A stretch of 64,000 bases of DNA, from contig NZ_CP113054.1 of the NCBI RefSeq assembly GCF_026625605.1, forward strand, positions 4,154,001-4,218,000, written 5' to 3'. The translations under genes were made by a program, and so were the position numbers. Below, in pieces: positions 9,518-17,998 of the stretch. This DNA is from Luteolibacter sp. SL250. Lineage in GTDB: Bacteria > Verrucomicrobiota > Verrucomicrobiia > Verrucomicrobiales > Akkermansiaceae. Numbering within the stretch: position 1 is the stretch's first letter; every line of letters starts with the position of its first letter. Under the pieces are notes generated by a model that was not told the DNA's origin, did not search any database, and saw only the letters and a list, made by a program, of their open reading frames with translations.

Positions 9518-9752
9518 TAAGGAGGGAGGACACTCCTGTCCTCCGGCTGCAATGGCGAACAAAGAAGGAGAAGTTTTCAGTGTTCAGTTTTCAGGAAAGA
9601 AAGAAGGCTGACCGCGAATCTGGCGAATCGAACGAATCCAGAAGAGATCCTTCTCGTCCTCCTCTGCGATCCTTCGCTACCTTCGCGTCTTTGCGGTAGA
9701 TCTTTTCTCATTCGCCAATGCCGTCGGAGGACAGGAGTGTCCTCCCTCCTTA
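9518..9752. repeat. REPIN-like inverted doublet (copy 1) with degenerate spacer
   Basis: A left arm TAAGGAGGGAGGAC... begins at 9518 and an inverted right arm ending CCTCCCTCCTTA ends at 9752. Each arm contains the hairpin GGAGGACA-CTCC-TGTCCTCC. The spacer holds sequence unrelated to that of the other copies, including a GCGAATCTGGCGAATCG stretch and text reading like gene-end debris, so this copy has probably acquired or exchanged its middle. Related copies lie at 50792-51019 and 52225-52384. The region follows the DUF1501 stop and has no gene. Confidence 0.75.
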
Positions 9753-9801
9753 CTGTCCTCGTCTTTGCACTCCATCCATCCCGCGTGTATGGATGCGGGA
9801 A

Positions 9802-10434
9802 ATGAAATTGCTGCTCGTCGGATCGACCGGACTTGTCGGACATTATGTAATGGATCTCGCGCTGGCGGATCCGCGGGTCGATGAAATCATCGCACCGGTG
9901 CGCAAGCCCCTACCCGCCCACCCGAAGCTGCACGCGCCACTGGTGGACTACGACCACCTGCCGGATGACGCGGACTGGTGGCGGGCGGACGCGGTCATCT
10001 GCACGCTGGGCACCACCCTGCGCGTGGCGGGATCGAAAGATGCCTTCCGCCGAGTGGACCATGACTACCCCCTGGCCGTGGCACGGCTCGCACGGAAACA
10101 CGGCACGTCAGCCTACGCCCTCAACTCCGCGATGGGCGCGGATGCCACGTCGGGCATCTTCTACAACCGGGTGAAGGGCGAGTTGGAAGCCCATCTCCGG
10201 CAAGAGGGATTCGAATCCCTCACGCTTGTCCGTCCGGGGCTGATCGGAGGAAAGCGGGAAGAATTCCGCGCCGGGGAAAGGTTCGCGGCTTTCATCCTGA
10301 ATGCGCTCGACCCGGTGCTGCCGCGCAAATGGCGGATCAACCCTGCCGAGCGGATCGCCCGTTCCCTGCTGGACGCCGCGGTCAGCCCCCTGCCAGGTGT
10401 GACGATCATCTCCGCGGACAAGCTGGCCGGTTGA
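9802..10434 (+). CDS. Atypical short-chain NAD(P)-binding epimerase/oxidoreductase-like protein
   Basis: This 210-residue protein starts with a Rossmann nucleotide-binding motif at the very N terminus (KLLLVGSTGLVGHYV) and carries a Ser/Tyr-Lys-type active-site region (NSAMGAD then FYNRVKGELE). It resembles the small HTATIP2/YbjT-like branch of NAD-dependent epimerase-fold proteins, which bind NAD(P)H. The reaction is not predictable. ATG 9802 was chosen because the Rossmann strand begins there; the longer in-frame extension reads through repeat-derived sequence. The stop is directly adjacent to the stop of the convergent LysE gene. A TTCGAATCC stretch inside the gene is coding, not a tRNA arm. 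Confidence 0.85.
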   Translation: MKLLLVGSTGLVGHYVMDLALADPRVDEIIAPVRKPLPAHPKLHAPLVDYDHLPDDADWWRADAVICTLGTTLRVAGSKDAFRRVDHDYPLAVARLARKHGTSAYALNSAMGADATSGIFYNRVKGELEAHLRQEGFESLTLVRPGLIGGKREEFRAGERFAAFILNALDPVLPRKWRINPAERIARSLLDAAVSPLPGVTIISADKLAG

Positions 10435-11064
10435 TCACAGGTGCTGGAACAGCAGCCTCAACCCCAGCCCGATGAACAGCACGCCCGCCAACCGGTTGAG
10501 CGCGGCATTCCATCCTCCTTGCAGCTTTCCTCCAATGGCGGCGGCGAAGGCAACGATCACCAGCAGCCACAGGCCGCCGATGATGAAAAAGCAGATGCCC
10601 AGGAAGAGGAACACCGGCACTGTGTGCGGCGAACCCGGAACGATGAACTGCGGGATGAACGCCAGGCAGAACAGCGCGACCTTCGGGTTCAGCACGTTGG
10701 TGATGAATCCCTGCCGCCACAGCGCAGCGGTGCTGGAGGTGCGCGCACTTTCCACCACCTCCGCTTTCCCGCTCCCCATCAGCATGCGGATACCCAGGTA
10801 GATGAGGTAGGCACCGCCCGCCCACTTCACCACGGTGAAGGCGGACGGGGACGCGGCCAGCAGCGCGGACAGTCCGCCCGCCCCGGCCAGCAGGTGGACC
10901 AGCGCGCCGGAAAGGATGCCCGCCACGGAGATGACGCCCGCCTTCCGCCCCTGGGCCAGCGCGCGACCCATCACATACAGCGTGTCCTGCCCCGGCGTCA
11001 GCGCGAGCATGGTCGCTGAGACGAGGAACACAGGAAACTCACGGACGCCCGGGATCTCCCACAT
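10435..11064 (-). CDS. LysE/RhtB-family amino-acid exporter
   Basis: This 209-residue integral membrane protein has about six hydrophobic helices and the family signature near the N terminus (TPGQDTLYVMGRALAQGRKAG), a conserved small-residue/aspartate motif in helix 1 of LysE/RhtB transporters. A central NPKVALFCLAFIPQF motif is also typical. Family members export amino acids or small amines across the inner membrane; the substrate cannot be told from sequence. It starts four bases after the stop of the secreted esterase gene on the same strand, so both are probably one transcript, although their functions are not obviously linked. Confidence 0.92.
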   Translation of the reverse strand: MWEIPGVREFPVFLVSATMLALTPGQDTLYVMGRALAQGRKAGVISVAGILSGALVHLLAGAGGLSALLAASPSAFTVVKWAGGAYLIYLGIRMLMGSGKAEVVESARTSSTAALWRQGFITNVLNPKVALFCLAFIPQFIVPGSPHTVPVFLFLGICFFIIGGLWLLVIVAFAAAIGGKLQGGWNAALNRLAGVLFIGLGLRLLFQHL

Positions 11065-11067
11065 CGC

Positions 11068-11991
11068 TCAGGGTTTTTTCAACGGCGTGCCGGGATGGTT
11101 GGTGATCCCGAAGGTGAACGGCACCGCCGGTTGCTTGCCCAGCAGGTGCAGGTCGAACCACTCGCGCATGCGGACGTTGTCCTCCTTCATCTCCTGCCAG
11201 CCGCCATGGCCCACGCCGTTGCGGACCCACAGCTCGCACTTCGCTCCGGCTTCGGTGGAGCGGTCGAAAAAGCGCTTCCCCTGGAACAGCGGCACCAGGT
11301 CATCCGCATCCCCATGGGCGATGAAGACCGGCGGCTGGTCTTTCCGCACCCACAGCGCGGGGGAAAGCTCCCGACCCAGCACTTCCCGGCCCTCCGGCGT
11401 CTCCGCACGCGGGCCGAACGCCCCGGCATACGCCGCCAGCCTGCCGGAGCCGGCCGCATTGTCATCCATCTGCCGGTAGTTCAGGAAATCCGTCGGCGGG
11501 TGGAAGCATGCCACCGCATTCACCGCGCTGCTCTGCCGCTCCACCGGGTCATGCGCCTGCGGATCGCCCGGCCCGCCGCGCGTCCCCAGCATCAGGCTGA
11601 GGTGTCCGCCCGCGCTGCTGCCGGTCACGCCCAGCTTCTGCGGATCCACCCCATATTTTTCCGCGTTCGCACGGACGAATCTCACCGCGCGGTTCAGGTC
11701 CGCGACGATCTTATCCACATGGAAACGCGGCTGCGTCCCATGCACCACGACGAAGGTGGTGTAACCCGCAGCGGGCCAGCCGCCGTCGTTGATCTGGAGG
11801 TGGTTCGATTTCCACCCTCCGCTGATGATCTTGATGATGCCCGCGCCGTTCGGTTTCTCCGGCTTGTAGATGTCCATCGTCAGCGCCACGCCGTCGTGCT
11901 TCGTGTAGATCACATCACGGATTCGTTCCTGGCCGCTGGCAGCGGAAAGGAAGGACCAAATCAGACCGGCGGCGCACAGGAGGCTTTTCAT
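11068..11991 (-). CDS. Secreted alpha/beta-hydrolase (BD-FAE-like esterase)
   Basis: This 307-residue protein has a signal peptide (MKSLLCAAGLIWSFLSAASG). The alpha/beta-hydrolase fold carries the nucleophile elbow GSSAGGHLS, an acid candidate in AHGDADDLVP and a C-terminal catalytic histidine in NGVGHGGW. An HGTQP/GGW oxyanion-type segment precedes the elbow. The order and length match exported carbohydrate-esterase-like hydrolases (BD-FAE/dienelactone-hydrolase group). The start is ATG 11991; the frame runs further upstream only through a palindromic repeat. It is followed by LysE with a three-base gap. Acyl-ester or feruloyl-type hydrolysis in the periplasm is inferred. Confidence 0.88.
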   Translation of the reverse strand: MKSLLCAAGLIWSFLSAASGQERIRDVIYTKHDGVALTMDIYKPEKPNGAGIIKIISGGWKSNHLQINDGGWPAAGYTTFVVVHGTQPRFHVDKIVADLNRAVRFVRANAEKYGVDPQKLGVTGSSAGGHLSLMLGTRGGPGDPQAHDPVERQSSAVNAVACFHPPTDFLNYRQMDDNAAGSGRLAAYAGAFGPRAETPEGREVLGRELSPALWVRKDQPPVFIAHGDADDLVPLFQGKRFFDRSTEAGAKCELWVRNGVGHGGWQEMKEDNVRMREWFDLHLLGKQPAVPFTFGITNHPGTPLKKP

Positions 11992-12049
11992 CGCTGACAG
12001 CAACTCAAAGCCGCGGACGGATGGCAATGATGAAGCGGCGATGTTCCGG

Positions 12050-12130
12050 ACTGGGACCGCGGGATTTATCCCGCTTGGCTTCGCATGGTGGCTGGATTCT
12101 CCGGGGCGGGATGAATCCTGCGGTCCCAGT
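12050..12130. repeat. Long palindromic element, GGGACC subtype (copy a)
   Basis: This 81-base inverted repeat has ends ACTGGGACCGCGG and GCGGTCCCAGT. Each arm contains a small internal hairpin (GCGGGAT-TT-ATCCCGC on the left). The loop contains TTGGCTTCGCA followed by GGATTCTCCGGGGCGG. It lies between the esterase start and the end of the 12162-13475 gene. Copies of the same subtype lie at 31451-31592 and 46510-46587, and a second subtype with different arms but the same loop at 20693-20762 and 29880-29949. Confidence 0.85.
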
Positions 12131-12161
12131 GCGCTTCGCGCCGGACCAGCCCTGCCATTCA

Positions 12162-13475
12162 TCACTTCCGCCCCGTCCGCTCCGTCCATTCCTTGCGCCA
12201 GTTGATGACGGTCCCCTTGATCTTCGGGTCCTTGATCCTGTCGATCGCCCACTGGGAGCCTTCCGGATCTTTCTTCGCCCACAGAGCGTTCTGGGAATAC
12301 TCCGCCAAGGCCCGCTCACGCCGCCAGTCCCCTTCCGGAATGGAGAAGATCCAGTCGCGGGCCTCCATGTAGTTCTTGTCGATGTAGCCGCTGACGGCCC
12401 GGCGGAAAACATCCAGCGTCTCCGGACGGTCCGGCAGCCTCAGACCCCACTCCGCCAGGGCGATGGGTTCGGCGGTTCTCGCATGCTTCGCCAGCGCCCC
12501 TTCCATGCCGGAGATCCGCGGATCCTTGAACATCTCCCAGTTTCCGTTCTCGATCACCAGGTCCAGCAGGTCAGTCGGCGGGAGCATGGTCGGGGAGGTG
12601 AGCAACGTGCTGGTCAGGTCCTTTCTCGCGTCCGGCGGCAGCTTCATCCACTCCGCCCGGATGGTGGCCATGTCACTCTTCCGCAGCGAGCCGATCAATG
12701 CCTGCAGCGCGATGAGCTTCTCCCGCTCCGTCGTCGCCGCCGCCCACCGCGCGCCGAGTTCGGCGGGAGTCTCCGTCGGCGGAACGAGGTCGAAATAATC
12801 GGCGGCCAGTCCCTTGGTCACCGAGTCCGCGGGCATGCCCTCCAACATCCGGCGGGCTGCGGAGATCACCTCCGGATTTCCGGGATGTTTCCTCATCACC
12901 TGACTCAAGCCGGTTCTCCGGAGTCCGGTGGGAAGTTCATGGAAATAGGAAAGCACCAGCAGAGGATTCTCTTTCGACACCGAGTCCAGCCACTGCCAGC
13001 GGAACCACGCTGATCCCGGACCCAGAGTTCCGGACTGGATGATCCGCCAGGCCTCGATGGGGTTCTTCGTGAAGGCTCCGCCAAATGCCGTCAGCAGTTT
13101 GTCGAGTTCCCCTTCCCAGGAATTTTCCAACGCTGCTTCCATCGCCCCCTCCAGATCCACCAGCGACCACTGCTCCAGCAGTCGCTTCTGCAGCTCGACC
13201 CGCTCGGCTGGCGTGAGGTTCCTGTGGGCGATGGCATCCCATGCCTTGCGATAGTCGGCGGCCTTGGTCGCGCCCGCCGCCCGGCCCGGCGTGGTGGTGG
13301 CCGCACCTTCCCTCCTCTCACGGATAGATTCGGCAGCCAGCCCGCCCCGTTCATCCTTCGCGACGGTGGCGATATCCGTGGTGGGTTTCGCGACGCCCCC
13401 AAGAAAGGCGGAGGCGCAGATGCCCGCGGCGGCGGACAGCAGGCAGGTGCCGGTTCTTTTCAGCATGGCATTCAT
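12162..13475 (-). CDS. Verrucomicrobial hypothetical protein, helical-repeat type (tandem paralog 2)
   Basis: This 437-residue protein has an N-terminal hydrophobic export or anchor segment (residues about 8-28), a low-complexity linker, and a largely alpha-helical body rich in charged residues. No enzyme motif is recognisable. It shares a style and a C-terminal motif (KDPKIKG; compare RDPKIRG) with the upstream neighbour 13472-15016 and overlaps it by four bases, so the two are a translationally coupled tandem pair. An internal KDPRISG repeats the motif, which suggests repeated helical units. Families like this are common as multicopy hypothetical proteins in Luteolibacter-like genomes. Function unknown; an exported or membrane-tethered scaffold is one possibility. 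Confidence 0.8.
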   Translation of the reverse strand: MNAMLKRTGTCLLSAAAGICASAFLGGVAKPTTDIATVAKDERGGLAAESIRERREGAATTTPGRAAGATKAADYRKAWDAIAHRNLTPAERVELQKRLLEQWSLVDLEGAMEAALENSWEGELDKLLTAFGGAFTKNPIEAWRIIQSGTLGPGSAWFRWQWLDSVSKENPLLVLSYFHELPTGLRRTGLSQVMRKHPGNPEVISAARRMLEGMPADSVTKGLAADYFDLVPPTETPAELGARWAAATTEREKLIALQALIGSLRKSDMATIRAEWMKLPPDARKDLTSTLLTSPTMLPPTDLLDLVIENGNWEMFKDPRISGMEGALAKHARTAEPIALAEWGLRLPDRPETLDVFRRAVSGYIDKNYMEARDWIFSIPEGDWRRERALAEYSQNALWAKKDPEGSQWAIDRIKDPKIKGTVINWRKEWTERTGRK

Positions 13476-15016
13476 GGAGGAGTTGGGAGCATTCCACGGA
13501 TCTTCGGGTCACGGATGTTGGAGGAAAGGTCCGCAGCGATTCCCGCCGACTCCGAACCCAGCAAGCTGACCAGCGCGTATGAAGCCATGTCCTTGTCCAG
13601 TCCCTCGGGCAATTGCTTCACCCATGCCAGATAGTCCGCGCCCAGACGGAGATGGATTTCCGCGCCCGCCATCATCCACACATCCATCCGCTTCCGCCAC
13701 AGGTCAGGAGAAGCATCCACCGGGACGGCGCGGAGATAGTCGTGGAGGCTCTGCGGATCCGCCTCATCGAAAGAGAACGCCGCCGCCATCGCCTTGTCCC
13801 ATTTTTCCTGGCCGGGCAGATGATCGAGCAAGCGGAGAGCACGCGCACCGTCGTCCTTCACCAGCCCCCGGAATACATTTTCGCGGAGCGCGTCAGGCGA
13901 CTCCGCCGCCATATGGGGAAGCTGCCTGGAAACCTCCGCCAGCACCTCGTCCGCGGACATCACCCCGTTGCGGAAGGCATAGCGGTAGTCCTTCTCTTTC
14001 CGCAGCGCGTCGAACACGTCACGCCCCATGATCTCCGCGCCGACCTCCTCCCGGTTCATTCCCGGACGGTAGGCGGTCAGAACCTCCAGCCGCGTCTCCA
14101 TATCGACGGTGGGATTCTTCCTCATCAGCTCCGCATACATGGGCCCCTTGCGGATGGCTTCCTGTTCCGCCTCATCCAGCTTTCCGGATGCAAGCAGGTT
14201 GCCGATCCACAGCGCGCCATCCGCGCCGTTGGCGGAGGCCAGATTTCCCATCAAGACCATGCTCCCCTCTTCCCGGCAGAACGCGATGAGTTCATCCGCC
14301 CGGCCCAGCGGCCAGGCGTCCGCAGCCATCCTCCTGAACGCCGACCATGCCTGTGGGTCGAGGTGTTCCTTCATCCGCCGGATCCCGGCCAGATCCCCGG
14401 AGGCTGCCATCTGCCGGGACAGCGATGAAGCCAGTATCGTGCCGAAACCCGTGCCGTCGTTCTTGAGCCATCCGCCCACTTCATCCGGTCCCTTCTCCAT
14501 GGCGACGGCCAGCGCCGCATCCTGCAGCTCGAGCCTCATGGGACCGCCACCCTGCTTGAAGGACGCCTTGATGGCTGCCGCAGGATCCACCCTCAGCCAG
14601 TGGATCAACCGCACCGTCGCCTCGCTCCGCAGCGTCGCGTCCCCCGGCTTTGTCGCCAGGCCTTCCATCGCGGCCAGCGCCGCCGCCGCGGGATCATCCG
14701 CCACCGCAGTCTCCTCCGCCTGGGCCAGCAGATTCCGGTAGCGTTCCCGGCTGTCCTCCGCCCAGCGCCCCCATCCTTTGAACTGGTTCCCCAACGGTGC
14801 CTCCGCGATCAAACGGTCCAGCAGCCGTTCCGCCGGGTCATGTGCTGCCCCCCTCGTCCGCCGTGGGCGTTCGTGTTCCCTGGCATCCCGTGTCTGCCGC
14901 GCGATCTCCAGACCGCCGGCGATCTTTCCGCCTCCCGCTTTCCACGCCAACCACCCCACACCGAACTCCGCGAGATGGCCCGCCACGAAAAGCATGGTGG
15001 AAATCCGCTTCTTCAT
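13472..15016 (-). CDS. Verrucomicrobial hypothetical protein, helical-repeat type (tandem paralog 1)
   Basis: This protein of about 514 residues has a short N-terminal hydrophobic segment (ISTMLFVAGHLAEFGVGWLA), then a basic linker and a long alpha-helical body without catalytic motifs. The C terminus carries RDPKIRG, matching the end of the downstream paralog. The start chosen is ATG 15016; the frame stays open upstream but without an export signal. It is divergent from the large secreted protein at 15231. The gene and its downstream partner overlap by four bases and are evidently co-translated. No function is assigned. Confidence 0.78.
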   Translation of the reverse strand: MKKRISTMLFVAGHLAEFGVGWLAWKAGGGKIAGGLEIARQTRDAREHERPRRTRGAAHDPAERLLDRLIAEAPLGNQFKGWGRWAEDSRERYRNLLAQAEETAVADDPAAAALAAMEGLATKPGDATLRSEATVRLIHWLRVDPAAAIKASFKQGGGPMRLELQDAALAVAMEKGPDEVGGWLKNDGTGFGTILASSLSRQMAASGDLAGIRRMKEHLDPQAWSAFRRMAADAWPLGRADELIAFCREEGSMVLMGNLASANGADGALWIGNLLASGKLDEAEQEAIRKGPMYAELMRKNPTVDMETRLEVLTAYRPGMNREEVGAEIMGRDVFDALRKEKDYRYAFRNGVMSADEVLAEVSRQLPHMAAESPDALRENVFRGLVKDDGARALRLLDHLPGQEKWDKAMAAAFSFDEADPQSLHDYLRAVPVDASPDLWRKRMDVWMMAGAEIHLRLGADYLAWVKQLPEGLDKDMASYALVSLLGSESAGIAADLSSNIRDPKIRGMLPTPP

Positions 15017-15230
15017 TGGATCTGAGGTGCTACGAAAACCTCCGTCCCTCCGCAATGGAAATCCGGGAGAGGGAGTCCCCGGCCGGGCCAGCCCTGCTTT
15101 TCCGGGATAACGCGGGGAACCCCCCATTTAGGGGAGTGGACAGAACCGTCTTCACTCCTATATGGGAAATCCCCCCGGGCTCCCGGGACCGGCCTGCCTT
15201 TCACCATACCCCCAGTTCCCCATCCCCCAC
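15017..15230. promoter_or_regulatory. Divergent intergenic region with hairpins
   Basis: This 214-base gap lies between two divergent genes and must hold both start regions. It contains CCCC-ATTTA-GGGG at 15122-15134 and, overlapping it, GGAGTG (15133-15138) facing CACTCC (15153-15158), so mutually exclusive or stacked hairpins are possible in the leader of the plus-strand gene. No sigma-70 pair could be assigned with confidence. Confidence 0.35.
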
Positions 15231-17825
15231 ATGATACGCCCACTGCTCCCCTTCTCCCTTTTCTCAGCCGCCAGTCTGATGGTGGCCGCCGCCCAGGACC
15301 CCCTCGTGGTGCCGCCGGAGATCGTGGGGGGATGGAAGCTGGACGGCGCGGAGCTGGTGGTGACATTCCTTTTCGACGGCTCCTTTTATCTCGTCGATGG
15401 CCAGGGAGCGCGACCGGGGATGGAACGCGGATTTTTCATCGTGGACGAGGGGGCGCTCCATGCGGAGGTGCTGCTGGATACCAACGGGGAAGCGGGCCTC
15501 TCCCATCCGGCGGGCGCCGCCAGTGTCTCAATCACCGGGGACACGCTGACCTACACGGTAGTAGGTGAGGGATCCTTCACCTTTTCCCGGGTGACACACG
15601 CCACCCGGCCGGAGGTGGGTTCATGGTTCATCCCGGCGGAGAAATGCATGCTCACCCTGCTGGCGGATGGTACCTACTACCACTGTCAGGAAATGAACGA
15701 CGCGCCAGACGGCCACGATGGCATCGAGCGCGGGACCTACGCCTGGAACACGGCGACGGAGAGCTTCACCGGCAGCCCGGTGGTGGATACGAACGGGTAT
15801 ACCGGCCTGAGCGACCAGCAGCCGTACGTGCGGATGCGCATCTCCGGAAACGGGATGGCGATGCTGGAAGGCCCGGACCAACATTTCGTCCAGGATCAAT
15901 TTCTCTTCCAGCGCATCCAGGCAAATCCGGGCCTGTCGATCGACAACGACTATGAGGTGAACCGGTTCATCTTCCACACGCAGGACAGCCCCGGGGCTCC
16001 GCTGGCTGACGGATACGGGGCGGCCGCCTACTTGCATGGCATCAGTGGCAGCGGCGGCACCCTCACCATCGGCAGCCAGCCGCCACGGCCGTTCGATGGC
16101 GATGACTTCGAGCAGCAGTTCCCCACCCGGACGGCTCTGGAAGGTTCAGCGGGTTTCCCGGATGGAACGAACCATGTGGTGCAGCGCCCGGGAGGCTCCG
16201 CGACGCTGGTCTTCCCCCCGGGTTCCGGTTCCGCGTATGCGAATGCCCCGGCGGTCACCGGAAACGGAGGCACCTGGAGCGGCGGCATCTATCAACTTTC
16301 CCGCGGAGACCTGCTGGAGTGGACCCGGTTTGACAACTACAACCCCGCCACCGATGTGACGGTCATCACCGTGGCGGAGGAGGGTGAGGAAGACGAATAT
16401 CTCTACGAGCATGCGATGCAGGGAGACGTGACCTCGTTCGACTTCACCGGCAGGCTGGAGCCGGGGACAACCTATCAGGTGACCGTGGAGCATGTGAGGT
16501 TGGCCTCCACCACCAGTTCCGGCACGGGGCCTTTCGCCGGAAAGCTCGGGTATGTCATTCTGGGCAGCCACACCGCTTTCGCGATGAGGACGTACAGCCA
16601 CACGCCCACCGCCCCGCCGGTGATATCGGAGCCGGTGACCATGAAGACGGTGAACGCCGGAAGCGTGATCTTCACGGTGGCCGCTGCGGACGGAAACGCG
16701 ACCTACCAGTGGCAGCAGGATGGCTGGAGCCTGGACGGCCAAACGGGCAACAGCCTGGCGCTCCACGACATCACCGCGGATGACTACGGAACCTACCGCG
16801 TGAGGGTGACGAACGGCGCGGGCAGCGTGACGAGCAATGCGGTCACCCTTTCCTCGCTGCCGGCGGCACCGGAGATCACGGTTTCACAGCCATCCGATAT
16901 CATCCTTTCCGCGGGATGGAGCCGTGCCTTCGGCACGGTGGCTCTCGGTGGCGGGGCGGATCTGGTGTTCACGGTGCGGAACACCGGCACCCTGCACCTG
17001 ATGGATCTGGAGGCGGACATCCACGGCACACATGCGGACGATTTCTCAGTGGCGCAGGCCCCGGCGACGAATGTGACCCCGGGAGGATCGACGACCTTCA
17101 CCGTGAGATTCTCCCCATCCTCCTCCGGGGCGAAGGAGGCGGTCCTTTTCCTCCGGAGCAATGACGGGGATGAAAACCCTTTCCGGGTGATGTTGTCGGG
17201 CGTGGCGGAAGATCCGGTGACGCAGCCCCTCCCACCCGCCGCTCCAGTGGTGAATCCCTCCACGGGCGTCGCCGAGCAGACCGTCACGGTGAACAATACC
17301 GGCACGTCAGGAATGGGCGGCCTGCAGCTCCGCATCGATGGAGTGCCGGATGGCGTGACCGTGGTGGGCGGCACCTACGTCGGCTCCAGCAGCCCTTCCG
17401 GCGGCAGGACGCCGAAGGCGGCGGGCGGTTATTGGCTGGTGGACCACAGCGCGGTGATCGGCGCGGGTGGCAGCGCGGACATCGTCGTGAGGTATGAATT
17501 CACCGGCGCACCGGTCGCTTTCACGCCCACGGTGGCGGTGGCTCCGGTGCAGCCGCCGGGACCCGCGGACCCGGCGTTCCAGCAAGCGTTGAAAAGCATC
17601 TCCGCGAGTCCGGGAGAGGGCCGCAGCACCATCGGATTGCGAGCCGTGCCAGGCCGCGTCTATGAAGTGTGGCACAGCAACAACCTAACAGTCTGGCAGC
17701 GGGCTGGTACCAGCATCTTTTCCCGTGCCACGGCCCTTGCCTGGACGGACGATGGCTCCGCCACAGGCACTCCGCCCTCCACCTCACAACCGCGCTTCTA
17801 CCGGGTGGTGGATGTGACGGAGTGA
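15231..17825 (+). CDS. Large secreted protein with Ig-like and choice-of-anchor D domains
   Basis: This 864-residue exported protein has a signal peptide (about residues 1-21, ending AAAQ) and two related N-terminal beta domains. Each carries a W-F-I-x-E/D-type strand and a 'VDTNG(Y/E)xGLS'-like motif. A central carbohydrate-binding-like region is followed by an immunoglobulin-like domain (TYQWQQDG ... DDYGTYRVRVTN) and a choice-of-anchor D/ASPM-SPD-2-like domain (GSTTFTVRFSPSSSG). The C-terminal domain ends in a verrucomicrobial FYRVVDV strand. There is no PEP-CTERM tail. It is probably a surface or extracellular binding protein. The start is ATG 15231, at the signal peptide. It stands alone with no obvious operon partner. 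Confidence 0.85.
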   Translation: MIRPLLPFSLFSAASLMVAAAQDPLVVPPEIVGGWKLDGAELVVTFLFDGSFYLVDGQGARPGMERGFFIVDEGALHAEVLLDTNGEAGLSHPAGAASVSITGDTLTYTVVGEGSFTFSRVTHATRPEVGSWFIPAEKCMLTLLADGTYYHCQEMNDAPDGHDGIERGTYAWNTATESFTGSPVVDTNGYTGLSDQQPYVRMRISGNGMAMLEGPDQHFVQDQFLFQRIQANPGLSIDNDYEVNRFIFHTQDSPGAPLADGYGAAAYLHGISGSGGTLTIGSQPPRPFDGDDFEQQFPTRTALEGSAGFPDGTNHVVQRPGGSATLVFPPGSGSAYANAPAVTGNGGTWSGGIYQLSRGDLLEWTRFDNYNPATDVTVITVAEEGEEDEYLYEHAMQGDVTSFDFTGRLEPGTTYQVTVEHVRLASTTSSGTGPFAGKLGYVILGSHTAFAMRTYSHTPTAPPVISEPVTMKTVNAGSVIFTVAAADGNATYQWQQDGWSLDGQTGNSLALHDITADDYGTYRVRVTNGAGSVTSNAVTLSSLPAAPEITVSQPSDIILSAGWSRAFGTVALGGGADLVFTVRNTGTLHLMDLEADIHGTHADDFSVAQAPATNVTPGGSTTFTVRFSPSSSGAKEAVLFLRSNDGDENPFRVMLSGVAEDPVTQPLPPAAPVVNPSTGVAEQTVTVNNTGTSGMGGLQLRIDGVPDGVTVVGGTYVGSSSPSGGRTPKAAGGYWLVDHSAVIGAGGSADIVVRYEFTGAPVAFTPTVAVAPVQPPGPADPAFQQALKSISASPGEGRSTIGLRAVPGRVYEVWHSNNLTVWQRAGTSIFSRATALAWTDDGSATGTPPSTSQPRFYRVVDVTE

Positions 17826-17998
17826 GGAAACCCTGACAACCGCCACCCCGGGGAGGATCAGCCTGCGGCGGATGCAGGCGGGACATCCGCGGGTGACGAT
17901 CCCGGCCGGACCCATGCGTCCAGCCGCCTGTTTTCCCATCCTCATGACAGGAAATCGGGGTGGCGTTTTTCCCGGATCCAATTAGTGTTCACAAGAAC

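Noticed and set aside
10205..10225. tRNA-like T-arm (ATTCGAATCCC)
   Set aside because: It lies inside the epimerase-like coding region, with no acceptor stem or anticodon arm at the right distances.
11992..12282. Upstream in-frame extension of the esterase gene
   Set aside because: The extension passes through the palindromic element at 12050-12130 and has no export signal, while ATG 11991 begins a clear signal peptide.
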